From Megascapheus bottae (Eukaryota; Chordata; Mammalia; Rodentia; Geomyidae): DNA of 64,000 nucleotides. Below are positions 11,294-22,035 of the stretch, one piece after another. The notes under the pieces are model-generated. The model worked only from the letters and a program-made list of their open reading frames with translations, searched no databases and was not told where the DNA came from. The stretch spans positions 38,647,001-38,711,000 of the forward strand of contig JANJXV010000002.1 of assembly GCA_024803745.1 (NCBI GenBank), read 5' to 3'. Both the position numbers and the translations under genes were made by a program. Position 1 is the stretch's first letter, and every line of letters begins with the position of its first letter.

Positions 11294-12943
11294 TCGTATT
11301 AATTACTTTACTCATCTCTGGGATAAAATATCTTACAGAAACCATTTAGTAAATGATCGATTAATTTCATCTGACAATTTCAGAGACTTTAGTCCATAGC
11401 CTTTGGTTCTGTTGTTTTATGGTGAGGCAAAACATTTTGGTGGAGGTGTGGAAGCATGTTGAAGAAGAGATAGTTCACTTCATGGCTGACAGGAAGGAGA
11501 AGGAAAGGGAAGAGAAGAAAGGAGGAGGAAGCAGCTCTTTAGAGTCTTCAAAGTCACTTCCAAGGACCTTCTTCCTCCATCTAGTCTCTCGCTCCTCAAG
11601 TTTCCAGAAACTTCCAAATAAGCACCACTGCCTAGGGAGTAAGGTTCTGTACAAGGACCACTGAGCAATATTTCCTATGAATTAGAGTAAATACCTTTGA
11701 TTGTGTTTTTTCTTCATGCCAAAGTAGACACTAATCTGCATCTACTTGGTAGAGTCTTAAGTTTTGTTTGCACAGCATACATGTCAAGAACTCACTGTTC
11801 GTGTTGTCTAAGAAATGCAAAATATTAGTACATTGTCAAAACATGTTGATGATATCATTTCTAGATTTTACTGAAAACTTGTGTGGAAGTTGGATCTAGT
11901 AAGTTCTTTGCCAAATGAGTTTTAACTGTGGCTATACATGTAAACTTATTGAATGAGATTAAGAAACATCTAGGTGGTGTAGGGGTTGAATTTATTGTCA
12001 TATTGGAAGAAAACATACTAACAGCTTAAAGGAGAACAATGTTCAATGCTTTAGACAACACAGTATGCATATTCTTCACTCACAGAATTTGTAAAAGCTC
12101 ATCTGTGGAGAAATCCTTTCACAGACTGCTTGATTACTAATGACTTCCAGGGAATCAGTAATCCTTTTCTGCTTTAATGAAGTACTACATATAGGAAGCA
12201 AGACAAGGCAAAATTGTAAATTTTAAATTTTTGCAAAATAAATATCTATTTTAATGATGGTCCTTCACTTAAAACAGAACTATTTCTCAAAAATATAGGG
12301 CCAATTTTCTAATATCATTAGTTCCATCCTGCTTTATAATAGCTAGTGCTCATCAGAAACTAGCATTTCTATACTATTTTCTAGATTTCAGTACCCATGT
12401 GATTATTTTAAAAAATGTTCTGGAATATTCAGCTCCAATAAGACAACACAACTATTTTTATTCTTGTAATGGTACATGCTTCCTCACACATAAGTTAACA
12501 GGCTGATTTGGTTACAGGAAGTATATCATATTCACTTACATTATGTGAGCTTGTGGCACAATTTCCTTTACTTCCATGAGCAGAAACAAAACTTCGGTGT
12601 AAGCAATAGTAAGTGAGTTGCTAAATGCTAGTGAAAAGTACACAGCAGAAAACAAGGTTTAGGCTGAGCAATCAATTTCAACATGTTACAAATACCAAGA
12701 GATTTCCAAGTGTTACAAAGGAATCACAGCAACAGTCATGAGTGAGCAGCAAAAGGAAATGATTAGAAATAAGTTCCCAGCTTGGAGTTTTCTGTAGGTT
12801 TGTCCTATCTCATGCAATCAATCATGTGCATTACTGAACCCCTTCTGCTTCTGTGTTCATTATAGTGTGGACAGTTGCACTGGGGAAACTGGAGAAAACA
12901 GAGAAAGAAAATAGTCTGGATGGAATGCTTCGTGGTGGTATTA
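11294..12943. other. Unassigned AT-rich sequence
   Basis: No gene or recognisable repeat is seen. The sequence just left of the composite L1 (before 12944) shows no L1 similarity, so neither L1 continues leftwards. Confidence 0.5.
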
Positions 12944-12953
12944 TCTGGTCATC

Positions 12954-13391
12954 TTTTTTTTTAATGTCAAAAAATTTTTTTCCATACATTTTTATTGTAA
13001 TTAACAGAAGGGTTACATTATTTTCGCTAGCTAGACAGTGCATTAATTTACATACATTGATACACTTTCTCATGTCTTGGTCATGTCCCCATTTTCCTCC
13101 CCCCACACCCACCCCACATCATGTTTTCCCCCTTTCCCTATCCAATTTAAATAACCAAATACAAATATATCCATTATATCAGAAAACAAAGTGAGATACT
13201 GTAACAATATGAGATAACCAAGGGATAGCAAAAGAGGTGAGAAATAACATAGTACATTGAGGACAACAATCACTCATTATATGGCTTTTGTTTCCAGATC
13301 CTACAGGTCTTTTCATTTAGCGTCATACTATATGGCCTTATGTATCTAGGTTTTGCTCTATTGCAAATCTTGCTAGGAGAGCCCAAGGTTT
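12954..13391 (-). mobile_element. L1-B 3' UTR and poly(A) tail
   Basis: In element direction the sequence after the ORF2 stop runs through the same 3' UTR seen in the copies at 10.2 and 25.2 kb (CATGAGA region, GGGGAAAAC, TGTAACCCTT-like end) and ends in an A-run (T's at 12954-12962). Because its flanking duplication matches the far right end at 21697, I assign it to L1-B rather than L1-A. Confidence 0.75.
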
Positions 13392-16366
13392 CTACTGATT
13401 ATGACAAATGAGGGAAACCATTGAGCCTATGTTCCTTTGAGTCTGGCTTACTTAATATGATTTTTTCTGTCTTTCCATTTCCTAACAAATGGGGTGATGT
13501 CTTTGATCCACTTTGAATTAATGCTTGTGCATGGCGAAAGGCTAGGGTCAATTTTTTTAGTTTTCTGCATGGGGCTGCCTAGTTTTGCCAGCACCAATAA
13601 TTGAATAGATTGTGTTTGTTCCACTGTATATCTTTGGCTCCTTTGTCAAATACAAGTTGCCTATAGGTATGTGGTTCATTTTCTGGGTCTTCTATTCTGT
13701 TCCACTGATCTTCTGGTCTGTTTTTGTGCCAATACCAAGCAGTTTTTGTTACTATGGCTCTATAGTAGAGTTTGAAGTCTAATATTGTAATACCACCAGC
13801 ATTGCTCTTTTTGCCTAGAATTGTTTTGGCTATTCTAGGTTGTTTCTTGTTCCATATGAATATTTGGATTATATCTTCTATTTCAGTAAAGAATGTCTTT
13901 GGGATTTTGATGGGGATTGCATTGAATTTGTGTATCAATTTTGGCAGTATGGTCATGAGCATGGGATGTCTTTCCATTTCCTAGTGTCCTCTTTAATTTC
14001 TTTCGTTAGGCTTTTATAGTTTTCATTGAATAATTCCTTTACATCTTTTGTTAAGTATATTTCTAAGTATTTTATTCTTTTAGGGGCTATTGCGAATGGG
14101 ATCATTTTTTTATTTGGCCTTCTGTTTGTGTATTGTTTGTGTACAAGAAGGCTGCTGACTTCTGAAGGTTAATTTTGCATCCTGCCACTTTGCTAAAGTA
14201 GTTTATTATTTCTAGAAGTTTGGGAGTGGAGTTTGTTGAGTCACTCAAGTAAAGGATCATGTCATCTGGGAATCAGGATAGTTTAATTTCTTCTTTCCCT
14301 ATGTGGATCCCTTTGATGTCCTTTACTTGCCTTATTGCTCTGGCTAAGCATTCCAGCACTATATTGAAGAGAAGTGGAGAGAGTGGGCATCCCTGTCTAG
14401 TTCCTGATTTTAAGGTGAATGGTTCCAGTTTTTCACCATTTAGTATAATACTGGCTGTAGGTTTTTCATATATGCCTTTCACTATTTTGAGGAATGTACC
14501 TGTTACTCCCATTTTTTCTAGTGCTTTCATCATGAATGGATGTTGTATTTTGTCAAATGCCTTCTCTGCGTCCAGAGAAATTATCATATGATTCTTATCC
14601 TTAGCTCTATTGATGTGATATATTACATTGATTGATTTGCGAATGTTAAACCAGCGTTGCTTCTGTGGGATGAAGCCTACTTGATCATAGTGTATGATTT
14701 TTTAAATTTGTTTCTGGATTCTGTTAGCCAATATTTTATTGAGGAGTTTTGCATCTGTGTTCATTAGAGAGATAGGTCTGTAGTTTGCTTTTTTGGTTGG
14801 GTCTTTCCCTGGTTTGGTGATGAGAGTAATATTAGCTTCATAAAATGGGTTTGGTATTGCTCCTTGTGTTTCTATTTCTCAGAAGAGTTTCAAGAGTATA
14901 GGTGTTATTTCATCTTTAAACCTCTTGTAGAATTCCACAGTGAATCTATCTGGACCTGGGCTCTTTTTGGTTGGCATTTCCCTGATTGCTTCCAAAATTT
15001 CATTATAAGAGATTGGTTTGTCCAATTTATTTACCTCAGCATTGTTCCGTGTGGGTAGCTTATATTTACTTAAGAAATCATCCATTTCTACTAGATTTTC
15101 TTCTTTCTTTGAATATAGGCCCTGGTAGTACCTGTTCATTTTGGACTGAATTTCTTGGGAATCAGTTGTGATTTTTCCCACGGTGTCTCTAATCTTGTTT
15201 GAGTCTCCCCTTTCCTTTTTTTTTTTTTGATTAATCTTGCCAGGGTCTGTCTATTTTGTTGACTCTTTCAAAGAACCAACTTTTTGATTTATCAAGTTTG
15301 TGTATAGTAGATCTTATTTCAATCTCTGATATTTCTAATTTTATTTTTGTTATTTCTGTCCTTCTAGTTGTTTTAGAATTAACTTTTTCTTGCTCCTCTA
15401 TGTGTTTCAGTTTTTTATTTAGGTTATTTACATGCTCTTCTTCTATCTTTTTAATATGTGCTCCTGGTGCGATAAATTTGCCTCTTAGAACTGCCTTTGC
15501 TGTGTCCTATAAGTTCCTTTGTGATGTTTCTTGATTGTCATTACATTCAAGGAAGTTTTTAATTTCATTTCTGATCTGATCTGTTACCCAGGAGTTATTC
15601 AGAAGTGTGTTGTTCAGTTTCCAAGTGATTGAATGTTTTTTGACTTTGACTGTGTTGTTCAGAATTAGTCTGACTCCACTGTGGTCTGATAGGATGCATG
15701 GGATTACATCAGTCCTCTTGTATCTGCTTAAGTTTTCTGTATGAACTATTATATCATCAATTTTGGAGTGTGTTCCATGTGCTGCTGAGAAAAATGTAAA
15801 AAGTTTCACCATTGGGTGGAAGACTCTGTGTATATCTGTTAAGTCCAGCTGGGCTATGGTGTCATTTAAGTTGATAGTGTCTTTGCTTAATTTTCACTGA
15901 GTTGACCTGTCATTTGTTGAGAGTGGTGTATTGAGGTCTCCCACTAAGATTGTGTTTGAGTCTATCTTGTTCTGTAATTCTAAGAGGTTTGTTTGACGAA
16001 TTTGGGTGCTCCCATGTTGGGTGAGTAAATGTTTATAACTGTAATATTATGGGCATGGATTTTACCCTTTACTAATATATAATGGTCGTCTCTCTTTATG
16101 TACTGATTTTACTGAGAAGTTAATTTTGTCGGAGATTAAGATTGCTACTCCTGCTTTTTGTATGGTGCATTGGAGTGGAAAATTTGTTTCCATCCTTTCA
16201 CTTGGAATTTGTTTCTGTCTTTGGCAGTGAGGTGGTTCTCTTGGAGGCAACATATGGATGAGTGGTGTTTCTTAATCCAGTCTGCTGCTCTGTGTCTTTT
16301 GATTGGATTGTTCATCCTGTTCACATTTAGGGAAATTATGGAGAAGTGGTCAGTGTCCATTGTCAT
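13392..16366 (-). pseudogene. L1 ORF2 (endonuclease-reverse transcriptase), broken and internally deleted
   Basis: ORF2 encodes the nicking endonuclease and reverse transcriptase that copy L1 RNA into the genome. The remnant starts at an ATG at 16366 (MTMDTDHFSIISLNVN). The endonuclease keeps a Glu in CCLQENHL and SDHS near 15681-15689. The reverse transcriptase keeps [10 protein letters not shown] and [13 protein letters not shown] (14273-14587). Its catalytic box reads FPDD instead of FADD near 14262 and has a stop two codons before it. A one-base loss in an A-run near 16157 shifts the frame, and at least two more shifts lie between 15507-15181 and 14273-13977. In-frame stops occur near 15507, 14879 and 14700. 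After WIKD the reading jumps at 13496-13501 to the last stretch (PFVRKWKD), losing roughly 250 residues, including the cysteine-rich region, by comparison with human L1. Confidence 0.92.
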
Positions 16367-16467
16367 TGTTTATTTTTACTTCTAACTTTCTTTCTCTCTT
16401 TTTCCCCCTTTTGTGTTTAGTGAATTATAGATATTTGTTTCTTGATGGGGGTTCTTGATGTTCTTGA

Positions 16468-17412
16468 TTAATTAATATTTTTGTAACGCTGGTTTAGTGT
16501 GCACGTATATTTATAAAGCTTCTCTTTGGAGTGAAATATTCTTGTTTCTCCCTCAAATGTAAATGCTAGTTTTGCTGGATATATCAGTCTGGGTTGGAAG
16601 TTGTTGGTCTTCAGGACATCAATAATGTTTTTCCAAGCTTTTCTTTCATTTAGGGTTTGTGTGGAGAGATTTGCTATAATTCAAATTCTTTTTTCATTGT
16701 AGTATAGCTCATTCTTTGTTTTTGCAGCATTTAAGATCAATTCCTTGGTATTCGGGTCTAGTGTCTTTACTATGATATGTCTAGATGAGTTCCTTCTAGG
16801 ATCTTGCCTGTTTGGAGTCCTGAAACCTTCAATAATGTGAGTATTTTCCCTTTTGAAGTTGGGGAAGTTCTCTGCTATGATTTTGGTGAATAAAGGTTGC
16901 ATACCTTTGTCCTGAAATTCTGCTCCCTCCTCAATCCCTATTTTACGAAGATTAGACTTCTTTGCTGCATCTGCCAGTTCCTGGAGCTCTGTCTGGTGGA
17001 TTCTGACTGATTTTTCTAAGGTGGCGATTCTCTGTTCCAGCTCTTGTGTTTTATCTTCCGTTCCTATTGTTCAATTCTCCATCTCAGTCAATCTGCTGCT
17101 TAATGCCTCTATTTTTGCTTGAAATGTGGACACTGAGCTGATCATGTCTGCTGAGAGGGTATTGAACTTTTCTTCCACTTCTCTTTTGAATTCGAAGAGT
17201 TCCTTGGAAATTTCTTGCTTTTGTTTTTGGAATTCAGCCTTCATTTCCAACATCATCTCCTTGATTTGAGTGATATTTCATATCTCTTCAGGTGTCATTT
17301 CTTGGGATGGTGACATCTCTCTCATCCCTTCGCTCTTGTTTCCCTTTGGGCTTTGTGTGGGACTTTGATTATTTATGTATGTCATAATATCTCTTTGTGC
17401 TCTTCTAGGCAT
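16468..17412 (-). pseudogene. L1-A ORF1 (RNA-binding coiled-coil protein) with three TGA stops
   Basis: ORF1 protein is the trimeric RNA-binding partner of ORF2 in the L1 ribonucleoprotein. From the ATG at 17412 (MPRRAQRDIMTYI) one frame runs to TAA at 16468, 314 codons, close to the usual 300-380. A coiled coil lies near 17071-17256, the RRM and C-terminal domain follow (NSSRHIIVKT, LNERKAWKNII, FQPRLIYPAKLAF). No frameshift is visible. Three in-frame stops interrupt it (near 17277, 17071 and 16681), all TGA. The third sits where related ORF1s have Arg in an IRI-type motif, so CGA to TGA decay is likely. ORF2 begins about 100 bases downstream. Confidence 0.88.
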
Positions 17413-18802
17413 CAAGAACTGTTGTTGTAGTTCACTCTGTGGTTGGTAGGTGGCGGTCTTTACTTGGATTGGGACCGGTAGTTCTGGGAATCTGTGTATA
17501 CTGTGGTTCTAGGCCAAATTGATTCCGCTGCTGACTAGGTCAGAGTTTGCAGTTTTTGCGGTGTTCCCTGAGGCTGTGTGCTGCTGTATAACTAGTTCTC
17601 AGCCCAACCAGTGGCCTCACAGTGGGCCCTGGGATGGGTCTACGCACTTCAGTCTCAGCGTGCTGGGTAGATGGTTGATTTTACTGCACTGTTTCCAGGG
17701 GTGGGCTCCCGGCCAAGGGTCTGGGGTTTGGGAATTCCCAGGGACTCTCAGGTAGGGCAGCTGGTGTCCGCTCTGTTCCCAAGGGTGGGGCCCAGTGGAG
17801 TATGTGGGCTCCAAGGACGGAGCCGTGCCTTTCTGATTCTCAGAAGGCGAGCTTGGTTGCTGGTCTGCCCTTCAGTTCCCTGCTGTGTTTCCACTTTGGC
17901 CGAGAGACTGTGACTGTGTGGGGCCCCTTGGTTCTGTCTTGCTGGGGATTCCCAGCTGGAGGGTGCCCAGATCAAGATTTGAGGGGGACAGATGCTGGCT
18001 CCCAGACTCCCACACACCCCACCCACTGTTGGAAGGCAGGATCTCAGTGCCCCCACTCTCCAGACCCAGTCGCCTGGGAGAGGAACCTGTTGGGTGGGTG
18101 AGCTGGGACACCTCTGCCCCCTTTGGTGGGGTGCTGGGTCTTAGCGCCCGTCTGCCTGTCAGAGTCCAGTCAGAGGCCTGGGAAAGGGGGCTGTTGAGGG
18201 AAGGGACAGGATTCTAAATTCCTTGCCCCCATGTCCTTGCCAGTCTTTCTCATGAGGAGTGGAGGGTCTGAGTTAAGTTCTATAGCTTGCCACCAGCTCT
18301 GCTTTCCCGATGGGCTTGGGGTCACGCTGGGCTAACTGCTGGGCAACTCAGTCCTCTGCATTTGGCTGTGGGTGCTCCATGGTGTTGGAGAATCATTTAC
18401 TCCCCCTGGATCTCAGCTGCCGCCTATGATACGCGTCTGGGTTCCGCTGCTTGCTGTTCTGGTCTGCGTTGGTTCCTGCGTCTGATTCTGCTGCTTGCTG
18501 GCCCAGTCTATGCTGATTTCTGCAGTGGTCAGGGCTGCCCAGCCCGGCACCCTCCGCGACCACTTTTCCCGGCTTGGAGTTGGCAGAAAGGGGCAGGGGA
18601 GGAGTCCTCGTGTTTCGAATTCTTTGAGAAAGTTGGACACAAGCTTTATCTGGATTTCTTTTCCAGTTTGAGTCCTTCTCCTTTGCTTCTTGAGATTGTT
18701 GTGGATTTCTTAAGGTAGTTGGTTCGTGGGATTCCCTGGTTCTCTCTTTTTGTGGGAGAGAGCTAGGTTAGTCCCTACTGTCATGGCGCCAACTTTTGCC
18801 CC
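17413..18802 (-). promoter_or_regulatory. L1-A 5' UTR (GC-rich internal promoter region)
   Basis: A sharp GC-rich and CpG-containing island of about 1.4 kb upstream of ORF1-A. In element direction it begins GGGGCAAAAGTTGGCGCCAT, a G-run start like that of full-length L1s. CATGGCGCC at 18782-18790 on the plus strand resembles the YY1 core that lies near the start of human L1. L1 5' UTRs carry an internal RNA polymerase II promoter. I see no repeated monomers of the mouse type. The longer plus-strand frames here mostly begin with TTG or GTG, and I do not call them genes. Confidence 0.75.
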
Positions 18803-18822
18803 AGTTCCTACCATTTTTAAAA
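18803..18822 (+). other. Putative nested L1 insertion site (endonuclease target and TSD copy)
   Basis: Between the L1-A start (18802) and the ORF1-B stop (18828-18826) the plus strand reads AGTTCCTACCATTTTT then AAAAG. In minus-strand sense this is TTTT/AAAA-like, the preferred L1 cleavage site, and 18803-18818 would be the right-hand target duplication of L1-A. The left copy would have been lost in the later deletion. This is inferred from position and motif only. Confidence 0.5.
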
Positions 18823-18825
18823 GAT

Positions 18826-20043
18826 TTAATTAGGGACTGTGTCTTGACCATTCTTGTAGTAGTTAGATGATATGAGTTTAAGGGCCATTTCTTTCTCTGT
18901 AGTACATATGTGTTGGTTTTCTATGTGTAGAACATCTTTAAGAATTTTCTGTAATGTTGTTTTGGTTGCTACATAATGTTGTAGCTTTTCCCTAGAATGG
19001 AATGTTTTTATTGTTCCCTCAGTTATGAATGAGAGCTTAGCTGGGTACAGTATTCTTGGTTGGTAGTTATTTGACTTCAGGGCCTGACATATTTGCTTCC
19101 AATCCCTTCTTGCTTGCATGGTCTCTGCTGAGAAATCTGGGGTTATTCTGATTGGTTTGCCTTTATAGGTGATTGTTCTCTTCTCCCTGGCTGCTTTTAG
19201 GATCCTTTCTTTGGTCACTATTGATCCTGTATGGATTATAATGTGGCGGTGGGATGTCCTTTTTTGGTCAGGTCTGTTTGGGGTTCTAAAAGCTTCTTGT
19301 ATCTGTATGGTCCTGCCCTTCTGGATATTTGGGAAATTCTCTCAGACGATTCCCTGAAGTATATTTCCAATACCTCTTTCTCCAGACCCTCCTCAATACC
19401 AATTAGCCTGAAATTAGGCTTCCTAATTGTATCTTGGACCTCCTGAAGCATTTTCTCATATTTCCTACATTTGAATTGACTCATTTTTTCTGTTCTTTCT
19501 CTATAACAACTAAATTATCTTCAACCCCAGAAATTCTCTTTTCTGCATTGTCTAATATGCTATCAAAGCATTCTACTTTATTTTTCAACCCCCTTGCTTC
19601 TAATTGCTCATTTTTGATGCCTTGCATCACTTGTTTCAGATCATGTATGAATTTCTTTAACTCCTTGATTTCCATTTGAGTGGTTAGCTCAGCAGCTTTA
19701 TTCTCTTTGGACATTTGTTGGAGTTCAGTCACCTTTTTGTTTGTGGATTCTATGAATTTGTCCATTTTTCTTTGAAAAACCTTTATTATGCCTCCTTTAT
19801 GGCTTTCCCTTTTCCACAAATAACCTTGTTTATGGTTTCCTCTTGTTTAGCTATGGCTTTCTCCCTTATCTCTTTCTTTATGTTTTCATACTTTTCATTA
19901 ATGATGTATATCAATTGCATTTGTATAGCACTTGGAAGGCTCTCCTCTAGATTTGCCACTGACTGCTCCATTGCCTGTTTATCTTGGGTGGGAGATGCTA
20001 TTCCTTGATTTGACATTTTTCTTGAGTTTCTTGTTCTGCCCAT
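18826..20043 (-). pseudogene. L1-B ORF1 (RNA-binding coiled-coil protein), frameshifted
   Basis: A second ORF1 of about 1.2 kb starts at 20043 (MGRTRNSRKMSNQGIASP) and ends with TAA at 18826. Four open segments in shifting frames cover it: 20043-19786, 19819-19481, 19484-19236 and 19218-18826. That is three frameshifts, at least one of them in an A-run near 19265. The middle is coiled-coil-like, rich in Glu, Lys and Leu. The C-terminal part has the classical L1 blocks YKGKPIRITPDFSAETMQAR and QPRILYPAKLSF. These blocks are closer to the mammalian consensus than those in L1-A ORF1, so the two ORF1s come from different L1 subfamilies. No ORF2 follows before the L1-A 5' UTR. Confidence 0.9.
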
Positions 20044-21696
20044 TTGAAAATGGGAGCAAGATTAATACTAAACAAGATTATAATTTTTCAGATATAACCG
20101 ACCTAGACCATTTTAGTTGGCTGACAATAGATGTTCACACTTTTAGATTGGTAATATCACTCTCTCTTTCTTTTTGTGCACTTACATACAAATCTAATAT
20201 AACCACAGATTACCGATTTGTGACCAAAACAATAAGCCCTTCAATTCAATCTCTATTGTATTGAATCCCTCTGGACCTAGAGTATAATTGAACACCTAGA
20301 TACACAGCATTGCTCAACAACCATCAAATGTAGATCCATGCATTTTAAGAGTTGAAGGATGAACAGAGGACCAAAGATAGAAAAATAATATGAAAGACAA
20401 CAAGGGAGTAGGAAAAGAATAATGCAGGAGTATAAGATTATTATAGTAATGAAGAAAAGGTATAGTGTAAGGATAACTGACCTAAGGTGATAGACAGGTA
20501 AAATATTTGAGTATAAAGTTTAGAAGAACTTAGATAAAACTTATGAAAATAAGAAGAGTAATAAGAATATATAGAGAAAAGAGGGAGGTAGATATAGGAT
20601 ATAAATTTTAAAAAGAAAAAAAAACAACAACAAAATAAAACACACCAAAAAAAATGTTGGGGGTGCAATTCCTCACTATTGTGAGTTCTTACCCAAGAGA
20701 TACTAGGGTTGAGAACCAGGAGATTAAAAACCAGGTGACTGTATCAATATAGATATCATTTTTATTCAGACTGTACCCAGAGCTGTCACTGTGTTTCTAG
20801 GAACGACCACAGTGACAGAAGGAATTTGGGAAAAGAGAGGAGAAAAAAAAAAGGAATGAATCATGACATTTAAAAAAAAGGTGTAGGTAAAATTGCAAAG
20901 AGAAAATCAGAACACCTAAAAATGCAAATGAAAAGGGGTAGAAGAACAACAAAAAAAGGGTATTCTTCACTTATTTTGGTAGGGGACAGGATAGGAAACT
21001 TGTGTCTCCAATAAATTCGGGATCCAAGCACTTCACAAAATCTTTTTCTCCTGTGATTTGGCTCTGCGGTTTTTCAGATCAGATTGCTTATTTGGTAAAA
21101 CAAAGCTGAAAGATCCGCAGGCGGCTTTGTTTACCAGGTCTGTGGCTGGCACAGGGGACGGACTTCAGCAGCACTGGGGCCTGATATCCATCTAAGGGAT
21201 CTCTGGGAAATCCTTTGCCAGTTAGAATGATGGCACCACCTCTCAGGCTCCAATTGCTTTGGCCTGGGTTGTTGCCAGCAGTCAAGATGGCGCTGCTTGC
21301 AGCTTGTGGGGGAGGGGCTTCCTCCCAATGCTGTTCTGCAAGCAGAAGTGGAAACTTCTCCTCGGAGGTACTCACAAATTGCTGGATTCTCCGGTTCTGT
21401 GAAGCTGGCAGGTCCATGCACGGCCAGGTGTCGGCTCTGGGCTGGCGCAGGCTCTGTGTGGCTCCATCTGCAGCCGGCAGGTCTGCACCGCCATGAAGCG
21501 CTATCTATTCCGCAGCTGGCGGGGCTCCAAGTATCTTCTCATGCTGGTATTCTGCCTTTTTCCTCTGTGACTGAGATCTCTGTGTCATTAAAGCTTACTT
21601 AGGATCAAAGAACTGTCCCATATGCTGCCAGAACTTGAATCTTGACGGGAGCTCAGAGCGACTCACACTGAACTGCCACCATAGTTTGTACATTTT
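20044..21696 (-). promoter_or_regulatory. L1-B 5' UTR
   Basis: It extends from the ORF1-B start to the outer TSD. The part next to ORF1 (20044-21000) is A-rich in plus orientation, and the outer part (21000-21590) is GC-rich with CpGs, as expected of a 5' promoter region. CAAGATGGCGCTG at 21283-21295 on the plus strand matches the YY1 consensus. Short frames across it on both strands have no recognisable domains. The exact 5' end is set by the TSD at 21697. Confidence 0.65.
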
Positions 21697-21855
21697 TCTG
21701 GTCATCATTTTTAAACTCAGAGTTGGAGCATCCCTTTGGATCAGGGGTGCATTTATAGATATTTGAAATACTGGGATTCTCAGATTGCTAGTGGGAATCA
21801 GAGCATAAATATTTAATATGAGGATTATAGCATAATAAAGACAGCTTTGCAATTC

Positions 21856-22035
21856 TGGAGGCTCAAAGCCATTTCTGGAAGAAAAGTCTCCATGATACTC
21901 TTATCTCCAATTAAACACCCCAAAACTGGAAATGGAGGTATGGCTCAAAGTGGTAGAGCACTATCCTTGAGCAAAAGAGCTCAGCAACAATGACTAGGCC
22001 CTGGGTTCAAGCCCCATGATCAACAACAAAAAATT
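21856..22035 (+). mobile_element. SINE-2, 5'-truncated
   Basis: It keeps the end of the 7SL half (GGCTCAAAGCCA), the linker CTCTTATCTCCAATTAA and the complete ID half with GGTTCAAGCCCC and an A-rich tail. It lies about 145 bases beyond the composite L1. Confidence 0.8.

Larger units (their letters stand above)
12944..21712 (-). mobile_element. Composite LINE-1: L1-A nested inside L1-B, with internal deletion
   Basis: An 8.7-kb minus-strand L1 block. TCTGGTCATC followed by T's at 12944-12959 recurs at 21697-21712 as TCTGGTCATCATTTTT, and AAAC follows the right copy, fitting an L1 endonuclease target (TTTTT/AAA). So the leftmost 3' end and the rightmost 5' end appear to belong to one insertion (L1-B). 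Between them lie two 5' UTRs and two different ORF1s but only one ORF2. At 18799-18822 the L1-A 5' end (GGGG in sense) meets a second endonuclease-like target (CATTTTT/AAAAG). I infer a nested insertion followed by a deletion between the two ORF2 copies near 13496-13501. All ORFs are broken. Confidence 0.82.

Noticed and set aside
17671..18217. Overlapping frames of 80-110 codons on both strands in the L1-A 5' UTR
   Set aside because: Several begin with GTG, they overlap in all frames, and none has a recognisable domain. They fit chance frames in a GC-rich island.
18287..18718. 143-codon plus-strand frame antisense to the L1-A 5' UTR, considered as an ORF0-like gene
   Set aside because: It starts with TTG and I see no ATG start in it. 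The GC-rich composition alone makes long open frames likely. No link to primate ORF0 can be seen.
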